This document shows positions 26,993-35,532 of a stretch of DNA of 64,000 nucleotides, one piece after another. Each line of letters opens with the position of its first letter. The stretch's first letter is position 1. The DNA lies in NCBI GenBank assembly GCA_002386525.1, contig DGIS01000025.1, positions 705,464 to 769,463 of the forward strand. Direction: 5' to 3'. A program made the position numbers and the translations under genes. The notes beneath the pieces are model-generated. The model saw only the letters and a program-made list of their open reading frames with translations, did no database searches and was not told where the DNA came from. This stretch comes from Sphingobacterium sp. UBA4616. GTDB lineage: Bacteria > Bacteroidota > Bacteroidia > Sphingobacteriales > Sphingobacteriaceae.

Positions 26993-28183
26993 CTAATACC
27001 CTAGCTGCGCCAAACGTCCGTACATCTCCACAAAAGCACATTGATCTAATAGCCACTTGGATTTCTGCTTTTTCTCCAATGTCCAATCAACATCAAACAG
27101 TCCATATTCATCCCGCATCTTATCCCATGCCCTGTCGAGGTTTTTAGCAAAAATGTCAAGATATGTTTTATTTCCATCCTGTTCAAATAAACTGACATAT
27201 CCTCGCATCATTACGGCATGGAACCATAAATTGCTGTTCTTTAAAATTGGAAAATCGCTTTCCTCCGTAGTGCGAAAAAAATAGGCTAAACAAGATTTCG
27301 CCAGCACTTGGGCGTCTTGGAGATATTTTTTTTCCTTCGTCAGCTTATAAAGCAATGCTGCAGCCTGCAACATTTGCCCTGAATTATATGAATACTTGGC
27401 TTTACCTATATTTCCATTGAGCTGAATATTATCCCAATACAGGTTATCCATTGGATCTTGCAGTCCTGCTTTCGTCCACTCATACAAACGCCGCCCCTCA
27501 TTCAGGTATTCCTTGTCTTTCGTTGCTTCAAAAAGTTTAAGTGCGAATACTGCTGCAGGAGCGTTTGAGCAAGTGTTTTTAGACTCTTTCTTCTGCTCGC
27601 ACCAATAGATTCCACCTCCAAGCTTTTCATCTTCACCACTTTTTACAAAAGTCCAGATCTCTTTTGCATGCTTTAGGTAGTCCATCTTTTTTGTCTGCAC
27701 ATAGCTATCGGTAAAATCAATTCCGAGCCAAACGTTGTCATCATAAAATCGGTCTGACACTGGAGCAGAATTAATGTAGGAAGCATATCCAACAGGCATT
27801 CGCGTGTGATCTCTATATTCCAATAACCCAGGCAATACCCGCTCGTCCAATATCTTTTGGTATAATGCTTTGTTCGTAGGCAGTTCCATCAAGCTATTGA
27901 CTGCCGAAAAACTTCCCGAGAATGGCCATAAATAGGCATATTTCTTTTGCGCTGCGGCTTGCTGTGGATTGTCAAGATAATCTGCTTTGAAGCTCTCGTC
28001 ATAAGGAAATTTCTCTGTTAACAGCTGGTTGTTGGCATTTCCATATTTAGCATAAATAACAGTTAAAGTTTGTTGGGCTCTTTCGGCAGACTGTCCTTTG
28101 TTGCGCTGGGCATTTCCGGTGAGATAACATAAGCCTGACAGTAACACGGTGGTCGTTATTTTAGTAATTTGTTTCATCTGCAT
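26993..28183 (-). CDS. Glycoside hydrolase family 76 (endo-alpha-1,6-mannanase-like)
   Basis: A secreted enzyme of about 396 residues from ATG 28183 (a second ATG is at 28177, and a far-upstream TTG is rejected because the signal peptide starts here). The GH76 double-Asp motif appears as YDDNVWLGIDF (Asp147-Asp148 from this start), with alpha/alpha-barrel repeats throughout. GH76 members cleave the alpha-1,6-mannan backbone of fungal cell walls. In Bacteroidota they usually sit inside SusCD loci. Here no SusCD remains, only the chimeric remnant upstream, which suggests the locus was shortened by deletion. Confidence 0.9.
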   Translation of the reverse strand: MQMKQITKITTTVLLSGLCYLTGNAQRNKGQSAERAQQTLTVIYAKYGNANNQLLTEKFPYDESFKADYLDNPQQAAAQKKYAYLWPFSGSFSAVNSLMELPTNKALYQKILDERVLPGLLEYRDHTRMPVGYASYINSAPVSDRFYDDNVWLGIDFTDSYVQTKKMDYLKHAKEIWTFVKSGEDEKLGGGIYWCEQKKESKNTCSNAPAAVFALKLFEATKDKEYLNEGRRLYEWTKAGLQDPMDNLYWDNIQLNGNIGKAKYSYNSGQMLQAAALLYKLTKEKKYLQDAQVLAKSCLAYFFRTTEESDFPILKNSNLWFHAVMMRGYVSLFEQDGNKTYLDIFAKNLDRAWDKMRDEYGLFDVDWTLEKKQKSKWLLDQCAFVEMYGRLAQLGY

Positions 28184-28246
28184 CTCTACTTTAAAGAAGC
28201 CGTTGCACCCTTTACGGAAATGCAAGGCTTCTTTCCATTTATTCAA

Positions 28247-28465
28247 TTATTTTAGTTTATTCTGAAAGCTTGACAATCCTTCAAACAACATGGCCGCACT
28301 TGCATAGGCTGTAAGCTCACTATTACCTAGGGGGCTGAGCCCACGAAGAACCAGAGATACTCCACTGTACTTTTTGTAAATCAGCTGAAAAGCTTGTTGG
28401 CAACCCGAACGTAGGGAGATCAACACAGCTTTCTCTTCAGCGTAGTCGTATTTTTGTGCATCCAT
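28247..28465 (-). pseudogene. Chimeric remnant: ECF sigma N-terminus joined to unrelated tail
   Basis: A 72-residue frame from ATG 28465. The first 33 residues (EEKAVLISLRSGCQQAFQLIYKKYSG) match the opening of an ECF sigma factor (region 1.2/2.1 start). After that the sequence switches to LSPLGNSELTAYASAAMLFE and similar, which is not sigma-like and reads as the last 30 or so residues of another protein. The simplest reading is an internal deletion that fused the start of a sigma gene to the end of a gene formerly next to GH76. A short functional peptide cannot be excluded. Confidence 0.5.
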
Positions 28466-28551
28466 GGTCACGTTTTACCCTTTCATCGATAGCAAATATT
28501 GCTAAACGTTTATTCTATTTGGTTATCTATTTCCAATCTTAAAATTTATGG

Positions 28552-28602
28552 TATAAACTAGTGAACGATATAAACTAATAAGCCTCGTAAATTAGTGAAC
28601 GC
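28552..28602. repeat. Three imperfect 17-bp tandem repeats
   Basis: The units are TATAAACTAGTGAACGA, TATAAACTAATAAGCCT and CGTAAATTAGTGAACGC. Units 1 and 2 share their first nine bases, and units 1 and 3 agree at 13 of 17 positions. They lie about 90-140 nt upstream of the sigma remnant on its promoter side, so they may be old regulator-binding sites. Confidence 0.5.
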
Positions 28603-28960
28603 CAAACAAGATAACTACGTGATGAAGGAATATTTCATAATATTGCCGTTCAACCTGTATCGTTTAACTTCTATAAGGACTATCGTAAGATGGTTATATG
28701 CAAATGTAGTAAAAACTAAAACGGTTTTGCATTTATTATTTTTTTTTCAGGCAACTGGTTCATCTGCTATCTATATTTTTTGTTGCTGATCGGAAAATTA
28801 ATTTTCTAAACAATAGTCCGAATTACGCTCAGCTCTCAATTCCGAATCGTTTGGAATGAAAAGGAGAATCGCTGCTGTACCATTGGAAATAGGAGCTAAA
28901 CGGTAGATTTTTAGACTGGAAAAATGATAATGTCGATTAAAACAACTTAATTAACAAAAG

Positions 28961-28992
28961 AAGGAGTAGAAAACTATTGCATTCTACTCCTT
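28961..28992 (+). terminator. Strong hairpin, no upstream gene
   Basis: AAGGAGTAGAA (28961-28971) and TTCTACTCCTT (28982-28992) form a perfect 11-bp stem, followed by TTGGCCTTTC. No plus-strand gene ends before it. The GNAT gene on the minus strand ends 107 nt away at 29099, so the hairpin could terminate that transcript or an unannotated RNA. Confidence 0.55.
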
Positions 28993-29098
28993 TTGGCCTT
29001 TCAAAAAGCGAAACTTTCGGCCGAAATTTAACGCTTCTTTAGCAACCTATTTTACAACAGAATACCGTTGTATTTATACGTCCTGCTATCGTATTTTT

Positions 29099-29545
29099 TT
29101 ACTTCCACCAATAGTAATAGTTGTGATTTCCATCATATTCGAAACCGCAACGTGGATATAGCTTATTCCCTATGTCGTTTGTTTTTTCCGTTTCAAGCAT
29201 CAATCCGCAAGCTTCTGTTTCGCCACACCACTGTTTTGCTTGGTTTATCAATGCCACAGATAAGCCATGCCCCCGATAATCAGGATGTACAAACAAATCA
29301 CTTAACAGATATTGCTTTGCAAGTTTAATGTAATGGTACAGTTTGTAAAGCTGTACAAAACCAACAGCTTTACCATTTGCATACACCACAAAAATAGTGG
29401 ATTGATCGTGAATCATTCGTTCCCTTACAAACTGTCTACACTGCTGGTAGTCGTCATTCTGACGGTAAAAAATCCGGTAAAGGTTAAATAATTCTGCGGT
29501 TTCGTCTAATTCGTTGAGACCTACTTTTTTAATGTTAAACTCCAT
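29099..29545 (-). CDS. GNAT-family N-acetyltransferase
   Basis: A 148-residue single-domain acetyltransferase. The acetyl-CoA binding motif A is LFVHPDYRGHGLSVALI (about 89-105, R-G-H-G), followed by LETEKTNDIGNKLYPRCGFE, which is the usual end of the fold. The substrate is unknown; the pattern resembles small-molecule or peptide acetyltransferases. It is monocistronic. Confidence 0.92.
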   Translation of the reverse strand: MEFNIKKVGLNELDETAELFNLYRIFYRQNDDYQQCRQFVRERMIHDQSTIFVVYANGKAVGFVQLYKLYHYIKLAKQYLLSDLFVHPDYRGHGLSVALINQAKQWCGETEACGLMLETEKTNDIGNKLYPRCGFEYDGNHNYYYWWK

Positions 29546-29895
29546 TTTTTATGAGTGTTGTTGATTGTACTAAAATAGATGATAATAAGATGAGCTTAGT
29601 GGTACAGTTTATCAAAAAACGGGTATGCCAGTACATAAGATTTGGTTACTGCTTTGGATTTTACATTCACCTTAATCGTATTGAATGGCCTATACCGAGC
29701 TTTACATGAATTACCCGTCTGTTTTGACGTCATTGTACTTTATTTGAAATCACATCTGAACATGTAAAGCCCGAAAGCTCTGGTTGGTTCCCGGGCTTTT
29801 AAAAGACTTCCAATCTGTGATCGAAACTCCAAAGTTGATGTCATACATTTGCATTATCCGGTAATAATGAAGAACAGGCTGTATACCGGTATGAT
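29546..29895. other. Intergenic region with one hairpin
   Basis: No gene is visible in 350 nt. A hairpin at 29766-29799 pairs AAAGCCCG with CGGGCTTT around an 18-nt loop. The minus-strand cupin/DapA operon ends 97 nt away at 29896, so this is a candidate terminator for it, although the T-run is poor. Confidence 0.45.
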
Positions 29896-30795
29896 TTAAC
29901 TTTGATAAACTTCGTTTTCCATAGTTGAAAGTATGTCAGCCAGTTCTGCTATTTCCATTTCGTTGAGGGACTGAATAGGGCTTTTAAAACCACCTCCACC
30001 CACTTCGAGCAAATCCAGACCTGCCTTTATGGAACGTGGTAAACCTTTGGCGACAATAAATTTCAGCAGCTCAATCTGCTGGTAGAAAACTGTTCTCGCC
30101 CAGTCCAGATGATTTTTCTCAATGGCGTCATAAAGTGCTATGTTGAGTTCAGGTATCAGATTAGGCGCAGCGGTACACCAACCTCGTGCACCTGCAGAAA
30201 AAGCGGCCAAAGCCAGCGGATTCGAACCATTGAAAAAAGCTACTTCTTCGCCTAATACCTTTCTCAAATAATGCATTCGCTGAATATCTCCAGTGCTTTC
30301 CTTAATCATCGTGACGTTTGGAATGTCCAGTAAACGTTTCAACAATGTAGGCGACATATCCACGCCGCCCGTAGCCGGATTGTTATATGCCATAATAGGG
30401 ATAGAAATTTTGGACGCGACTTTGTCGTAGTGGTTTACAATTTCGTCATCGGTAAGTTTCCAATAGCTCATTGGAATAATCATTACGGCTGTTGCTCCTG
30501 CTTTTTCGGCAAACTTTGCATGATAAACGGTTCGCTCTGTTGTAAGGTTTGAAACCCCTACCAGTGTAGGCAATCTGCCTGCCACCTGTTGCATTGTAGC
30601 TTCGGTAATGGCTTCTTTTTCACCATCATTCAGATAAGGCATCACGCCAGTACTCCCCAAGGGAGCAATACCGTGTACACCAGCTGTCACTAATCGCTCT
30701 ACCTGCTTTTTGAACAAGGGAATATCGATGTGCTCGTTGCTGTCAAAGGGTGTAATGGGATAGGCAATCACACCTTTAAATGGTACTGTGCTCAT
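29896..30795 (-). CDS. Dihydrodipicolinate synthase/N-acetylneuraminate lyase family protein
   Basis: A 299-residue TIM-barrel aldolase of the DapA superfamily. The Schiff-base lysine is Lys165 (MIKESTGD), the Tyr is Tyr137 (MAYNNPATGG), and the carboxylate-binding motif is GSTG at 47-50. It is likely a paralogue with a pyruvate- or other 2-oxo-acid-linked aldolase or dehydratase role rather than the biosynthetic DapA, because it sits with a cupin gene 21 nt upstream and a divergent MocR regulator. The substrate is unknown. Confidence 0.9.
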   Translation of the reverse strand: MSTVPFKGVIAYPITPFDSNEHIDIPLFKKQVERLVTAGVHGIAPLGSTGVMPYLNDGEKEAITEATMQQVAGRLPTLVGVSNLTTERTVYHAKFAEKAGATAVMIIPMSYWKLTDDEIVNHYDKVASKISIPIMAYNNPATGGVDMSPTLLKRLLDIPNVTMIKESTGDIQRMHYLRKVLGEEVAFFNGSNPLALAAFSAGARGWCTAAPNLIPELNIALYDAIEKNHLDWARTVFYQQIELLKFIVAKGLPRSIKAGLDLLEVGGGGFKSPIQSLNEMEIAELADILSTMENEVYQS

Positions 30796-30816
30796 TATGT
30801 AAATCTCATTTTAAAG

Positions 30817-31317
30817 TTAAAAATCTCTTCCTTCTTCTTCACGGAGTGCTACTCCAAGGTTTTGAAGTTGTGGGGCATTTTCGCAGGCAATATACTTTGC
30901 TGGTTGGCTATCGTTCAGATTTTGGTGCTGATGCCACGCCCACGATGGAATGTAAACAGCATCACCTGCTTCCCATTCCACAATTTCATCTTCAACTTTT
31001 GTCCACCCCTTACCTTCGAGCACATACAAAACGGTCTCATAGGTATGGCGATGTAGATGCGTTTTCTGTCCGGGCAATAAACCACCGATAGTCATACTTA
31101 CATTTTTACTTGGCAGATCCACAAAGAATACCGGATGTTTTCTCTCCTCCGAAAATTGATGATGTACCCCAGCGTTCTCTACATTTTTGTGGATAACATG
31201 CGAAGGCTTTACATAGGTTGGCCGGGCAAATGTTTGATGAAAATCTTTTGAACTGAATTGTTTTTGCTCGTCATGAATAGATTTCTTTACTTCTGTAGCT
31301 GATTCTAATTTTGCCAT
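30817..31317 (-). CDS. Cupin-domain protein
   Basis: A 166-residue protein from ATG 31317 (a GTG at 31344 is less likely). The cupin motif is visible: PGQKTHLHRHTYETVLYVLEG carries the metal ligands His, His and Glu, and the second motif has AGDAVYIPSWAWH. This type is a metal-dependent small-molecule dioxygenase or isomerase-like fold. It precedes the DapA-like gene by 21 nt, and both are divergent from a MocR regulator that probably controls them. Confidence 0.88.
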   Translation of the reverse strand: MAKLESATEVKKSIHDEQKQFSSKDFHQTFARPTYVKPSHVIHKNVENAGVHHQFSEERKHPVFFVDLPSKNVSMTIGGLLPGQKTHLHRHTYETVLYVLEGKGWTKVEDEIVEWEAGDAVYIPSWAWHQHQNLNDSQPAKYIACENAPQLQNLGVALREEEGRDF

Positions 31318-31365
31318 TACTGAAATATGATTTGTTTTTTGCACTATTGCATGACAAAAGTATTG

Positions 31366-31373
31366 TATCTTTG
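31366..31373 (+). promoter_or_regulatory. Promoter -7 box of the MocR gene
   Basis: TATCTTTG fits TAnnTTTG exactly. A T-rich stretch ending TTTG (31338-31341) lies 24 nt upstream, longer than the usual 19-nt spacing, so only the -7 box is convincing. It implies a transcript start near 31380 and rules out a protein start at 31327. Confidence 0.5.
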
Positions 31374-31416
31374 GACTGTATTAATGATGCAGTTTTTACA
31401 AAAATTGATAGTCCAG

Positions 31417-32838
31417 ATGTTACGCGATTGGAAGTTTGAAATACAATTAGATGAGAAATTGGATAAGGCCATTTACCTACAAATTGCCGATTCTTTAATA
31501 AAAGATATCCATTCGGGACGACTAAATCCTGGGGATGCTTTACCCGGAAGCAGAAACTTGGCACAACTATTAAAAGTCAATAGAAATACGGTTGTAGAAG
31601 CGCTAAGTGTACTGCTGATTGAAGGCTGGCTGGTTTCTAAAGAACGACAAGGGACATTTGTTGCTGATACATTGCCTAATTTTAAAGATGTACACAGTAG
31701 TGATGAGTTAACCGCGACTATACAGCGTACTGCAAACCAGCATTATCATCTGCGGTTTGATGATGGGCATCCCGATACTAAAATTGCTCCTATTGGTGAG
31801 CTGGCTCGCGCTTATCGTCAAATTTTCAATCAGAAAGCCAAGTGGCAGATGATGGGCTATGGCAATGAATTTGGAGATTTTGAATTTCGTAAAACAATTG
31901 TTCAAATGCTCAATCATCAAAGGGGAATGCAGGTAAACGAACATCATATCTGCATCACAAGGGGAAGTCAAATGGCGATGTACCTCACTTCACAATGTCT
32001 TTTTACCAAAGGCGACTATGTGATGATAGAAAATCCTGGTTACAAACCCGCATGGGAAGCATTTGAACATGCAGGGGCCACGCTGCTGCCGGTTAATGTA
32101 GATCATAACGGCTTAATGATAGAAGAGGTCAGTCACTATCTGAAAACTTATAAAAAAATAAAGGCAATTTACGTAACCCCGCACCATCAATACCCGACGA
32201 CGGCAACCCTGAGTTTAAAGAGAAGATTGGAATTAATACAGCTTTCCAACACCTATGGTTTTACTGTTATTGAAGATGATTATGACAATGAGTTTCATTT
32301 CGGATACCGTCCGCTATTGCCTTTGTCAAGTTTTACAGAACTAAAAAACTATGTATATATCGGTACGCTAAGTAAGGTAGTAGCGCCCGCATTGCGTATT
32401 GGCTATCTGGTAAGCAATAACGGTGACTTAATTAAAAATGCGGGCAGACTGCGAAAAATAATTGATGTGCAGGGAGACGGTATTATGGAGCAGGCAGTGT
32501 TACAACTGATCAAAGATGGTACGATTAAACGTCATATCAAAAAGGCAAGCCATTATTACAAATCCAAGAGGGATTTTATGGCGGGGCTTTTAAACAAACA
32601 TTTCGCCGACAAAGCGACATTTACTTTCCCCGAAGGTGGTTTAGCATTTTGGATGGTGCCGCATAAGGCCGTCGATTGGTCGTATGTTGCAGGGAAATTA
32701 GACAGCGTAGGAATTCAAATCATTCTACCAAATACCTATAGCTTCGATAAACCGGTAAAAGGCATCCGGTTAGGTTATGGATCTCTATCGGAAAAAGAGT
32801 TAGAAGAAGGAATTATCGCATTGTCGAAGGTGCTATAG
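31417..32838 (+). CDS. MocR/PdxR-type GntR regulator with aminotransferase domain
   Basis: A 473-residue regulator from ATG 31417 (ATG 31384 is possible). An N-terminal GntR winged helix (about 10-75, with GDALPGSRNLAQLLKVNRNT) is followed by a fold-type I aminotransferase domain. The PLP lysine is in GTLSKVVAPALRIGYL (Lys320 from this start). MocR proteins sense PLP, amino acids or related amines and control a divergent operon, here the cupin/DapA pair. The promoter box at 31366 argues against starts further upstream. Confidence 0.92.
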   Translation: MLRDWKFEIQLDEKLDKAIYLQIADSLIKDIHSGRLNPGDALPGSRNLAQLLKVNRNTVVEALSVLLIEGWLVSKERQGTFVADTLPNFKDVHSSDELTATIQRTANQHYHLRFDDGHPDTKIAPIGELARAYRQIFNQKAKWQMMGYGNEFGDFEFRKTIVQMLNHQRGMQVNEHHICITRGSQMAMYLTSQCLFTKGDYVMIENPGYKPAWEAFEHAGATLLPVNVDHNGLMIEEVSHYLKTYKKIKAIYVTPHHQYPTTATLSLKRRLELIQLSNTYGFTVIEDDYDNEFHFGYRPLLPLSSFTELKNYVYIGTLSKVVAPALRIGYLVSNNGDLIKNAGRLRKIIDVQGDGIMEQAVLQLIKDGTIKRHIKKASHYYKSKRDFMAGLLNKHFADKATFTFPEGGLAFWMVPHKAVDWSYVAGKLDSVGIQIILPNTYSFDKPVKGIRLGYGSLSEKELEEGIIALSKVL

Positions 32839-32868
32839 GCAGATAGTCTCAATTGTAAACAATTTAAA

Positions 32869-33942
32869 CTAACTTTGCTTTAAAAAGATCTTTATTTCAG
32901 TCCCTTGTCCAGGTTCACTGATTAAGTCTATCTTGCCACCCGCCTGTTTTACAATAGTATTTACCAGGTAGAGCCCCACTCCGGATCCATCGACCAATTT
33001 GGTAGCCCGCGTAAATTTCTCAAAAATTGTTTCCTTATCCTTAGCTCCCATACCGATCCCATTATCCTTAACACATACAACGATATATTCACCCGCTATG
33101 AATGATCTCACTAGAATTTCCGGAGGGCGTGTCTCTGGGGTATATTTCACCGCATTATTGATCAAATTATAGAGCACGCTGCGCAGCTTACGTCGTACAA
33201 AATAAAATTCCGAAACCGCTAAATCCTGATGAATAATCGCATCGGTCTCTATAAGCTGCTGTGCTAAACTCAAACGTACGTCCTCCAAAATATTAGGAAG
33301 ATCTACCAATTCAGATGATGCCTGATACTTTTGCTTCTCCCACCGACTTTCGGTAAGATCGTGAATTATCTTTTTTATTTCTATCAAGCTTTTTTCATGA
33401 TTTTGCATTAAAGGCAAGAATTTCTCGGAATTTCTATCCTTTACTTCCTTCATCAACCCAAATGTAAGATTGAGTACCAATAATGGATTTTTGATATCAT
33501 GGGCAATCGTATCTAGCAGCAACTCATGTTCCAAAACGAGACGTTCTTGTTCCTTAAGATCTCTCACCCTCGGAGTAATATCGACAAATGTTATAATCAC
33601 ACCGTTTGTCCGGTTCTCTTTACGAACATGATAAGGGAGTATATTCATCTGATACCACCTTAAATCTGTTGTCTGTATCTCTTTCTCCAGGATTTTACCG
33701 GTTGCCATAACAGTGTTTATATTATTGATAAAAGTCGGAAACCGAAAATTTCCCCTTATATTTTCAAGGGACATTCCTATGAACTCTGGCTTAAGATCAA
33801 ACTGCTTCATCGCTGGCGGAGTAAACTTCCTTAAAATTAAGTCCTCATCCACAAATAATTGTGGGATGATGGTATTGCTAAAATAATTTTCCAGGTCTTC
33901 GTTGAGTTGAGTTAAGTCGTTAATTTTATTGTCTTTATTCAT
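32869..33942 (-). CDS. Orphan histidine kinase with PAS domain
   Basis: A 357-residue cytoplasmic sensor kinase with an N-terminal PAS-type domain (about 12-125), a HisKA dimerisation domain with phospho-acceptor His148 (TIAHDIKNPLL), and an HATPase_c domain (about 235-355) with N-box NLINNAVKYTP, G1 DNGIGMG and G2 GSGVGLYLV. There is no membrane segment and no partner regulator nearby. It might partner with an orphan regulator elsewhere, such as the NarL-type one at 7779. Confidence 0.93.
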   Translation of the reverse strand: MNKDNKINDLTQLNEDLENYFSNTIIPQLFVDEDLILRKFTPPAMKQFDLKPEFIGMSLENIRGNFRFPTFINNINTVMATGKILEKEIQTTDLRWYQMNILPYHVRKENRTNGVIITFVDITPRVRDLKEQERLVLEHELLLDTIAHDIKNPLLVLNLTFGLMKEVKDRNSEKFLPLMQNHEKSLIEIKKIIHDLTESRWEKQKYQASSELVDLPNILEDVRLSLAQQLIETDAIIHQDLAVSEFYFVRRKLRSVLYNLINNAVKYTPETRPPEILVRSFIAGEYIVVCVKDNGIGMGAKDKETIFEKFTRATKLVDGSGVGLYLVNTIVKQAGGKIDLISEPGQGTEIKIFLKQS

Positions 33943-34176
33943 AGAAGCACATTATATTTTACCCATAAAAACAAGCTAAAATAGATATTGTTTTGACTTA
34001 CCTACCTATACAAAAGCTGATAAAAGTCTTTTTAAACGTCTTAACAGCATTTAGTGAGCAGCATTTTACTCAGAAGCAGGCTAGGAAAATTTATTTTTTC
34101 ATTTTTCCAATAGCTGCTATTTTTACTGGTTGTCCATACAGAGCTGTATGGGGATTTCAATGAGTTTTTCAGCTCT

Positions 34177-34794
34177 TTACCAATTTTTAATGACACTCTT
34201 GGTCTTATCGATAGTTGAACTGCGCCTTACCATAAATGTCATTCTAATATCGGATAACGCCACTTCGTCAATAATCTCAAAACCTTTTTTCCTATAAATT
34301 TTTACATTCAATGGATTAGCAGTTTCCAGATATACATCTCTTCCAGAATTTTCAGCATCAATCAAAACAGGATCTAATAATCCTTTAGCCAATCCTTTCC
34401 CCTGCCCCGAAGGCATTACACCGATACATGCCAAATATAGATATGGCTTTTGATCATTTATATGCGCATCCTTAAGTTTTAGCAGCTTGAGTGATCGAAA
34501 AACTGTCGAAGGTCCCATATAGAGTAAGAACTTTAAGTTTCTAACTATTTGTGCTGCTGTTACAAGCGTTTTGTTTTGAGATTGCCACAGTGCTACAGCA
34601 TTTCTAGTAGGATCAATAAATATCTCACCGTTAGTGAATGTTTCTTCAACTATATAATTTGCCAGAAAATAAATCTTTTTTTCAAAGTTTCTTTTTCCAA
34701 TCATCCACCTAAAGCAAGGATCGTTTACAAATGAACTGCATATAACCTCTACCACGCGGGCAGCATCTGTCTTATTTGCTTTCATATTTTCCAT
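34177..34794 (-). CDS. GNAT-family N-acetyltransferase
   Basis: A 205-residue acetyltransferase with motif A CIGVMPSGQGKGLAKGLL (about 125-142) and the C-terminal NPLNVKIYRKKGFE. Residues 1-110 have the fold's N-terminal helices and strands. The substrate is unknown. It is monocistronic and flanked by non-coding gaps. Confidence 0.9.
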   Translation of the reverse strand: MENMKANKTDAARVVEVICSSFVNDPCFRWMIGKRNFEKKIYFLANYIVEETFTNGEIFIDPTRNAVALWQSQNKTLVTAAQIVRNLKFLLYMGPSTVFRSLKLLKLKDAHINDQKPYLYLACIGVMPSGQGKGLAKGLLDPVLIDAENSGRDVYLETANPLNVKIYRKKGFEIIDEVALSDIRMTFMVRRSSTIDKTKSVIKNW

Positions 34795-34879
34795 AAATAC
34801 AAAAAACTGAAATTAAAGCACCAATAAACATGACAATTGTCAATAAAATCAGTAGACAGCGGTACCCTATAATTTGCGT

Positions 34880-35446
34880 CTAAATTTTGCCCCGAATCCT
34901 GCTCAATGTTTCCACTTTAACTCCGATATAAGATGCTATATATCGGATACTCACGGTAGCAATTAATTGTGGATAATGATCCATCAAAAATTGATATCGC
35001 TCCAAAGCCGTTGTATGCTGAATAAATCGCAAACGTTCATCTAAAAGAAGAGCGTAGGCAATAATTAGCTTTCTCTCCAACTCCAATAAAATTGTATTGT
35101 CTTTTTTCAACTTATCAAAATCAGCTACAGAAATACGATAAACCGCCACTGGGCTAAGAGCCTTAATATAGTCGGTACTTTTGATTTTGAATACGGCTGT
35201 TCTAAAATCAGCTACGATATCTCCAGGAAAGGTGAAGCTTGTAACAACTTCTTCCGTATCTCTTATATAATAGTTCACTAAGATTCCTGTCTCCACCACA
35301 TAATAATACAAATTCCGCTGTCCGGGTGATAACAATAAGGTGTTCTTTGGAAATTTGACCAGCTCAACAAAATCAGCGATCTCATCATCTATGGCGGTCT
35401 TCAGATCTTTCAGTACGGAGGTTGCATAGTTATTGTAAAGCATCAT
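34880..35446 (-). CDS. Crp/Fnr-family transcriptional regulator
   Basis: A 188-residue protein from ATG 35446 (GTG 35479 and ATG 35443 are alternatives). A cyclic-nucleotide-binding-like barrel fills the first 115 residues, followed by a C-terminal helix-turn-helix RYIASYIGVKVETLSRIRGK. It follows the carotenoid epimerase gene after 86 nt in the same direction, so it may share its transcript, but no functional link is shown. Confidence 0.92.
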   Translation of the reverse strand: MMLYNNYATSVLKDLKTAIDDEIADFVELVKFPKNTLLLSPGQRNLYYYVVETGILVNYYIRDTEEVVTSFTFPGDIVADFRTAVFKIKSTDYIKALSPVAVYRISVADFDKLKKDNTILLELERKLIIAYALLLDERLRFIQHTTALERYQFLMDHYPQLIATVSIRYIASYIGVKVETLSRIRGKI

Positions 35447-35532
35447 ATTTATATATAAATAATATGGACGAGTAACCACATATGAAGCAAATAAAACGAA
35501 AAAGTTCTAAAGTCAGCTTATATAATTATCGA

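Larger units (their letters stand above)
28472..29098. other. Long intergenic region with repeats and hairpins
   Basis: No convincing gene is seen in 627 nt. It holds three imperfect 17-nt tandem repeats (28552-28602), a hairpin followed by nine T (28700-28747), a strong hairpin (28961-28992) and a 12-nt palindrome TTTCGGCCGAAA (29015-29026). The combination might reflect a small RNA or the scar of deleted genes. Confidence 0.45.

Noticed and set aside
28595..28789. 64-codon plus-strand frame in the long intergenic region
   Set aside because: Hydrophobic, low-complexity sequence overlapping a T-rich hairpin; no recognisable start context or family.
31327..31416. Long N-terminus for the MocR gene from 31327
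   Set aside because: A TATCTTTG promoter box lies at 31366, so a start at 31327 would precede the transcript start.
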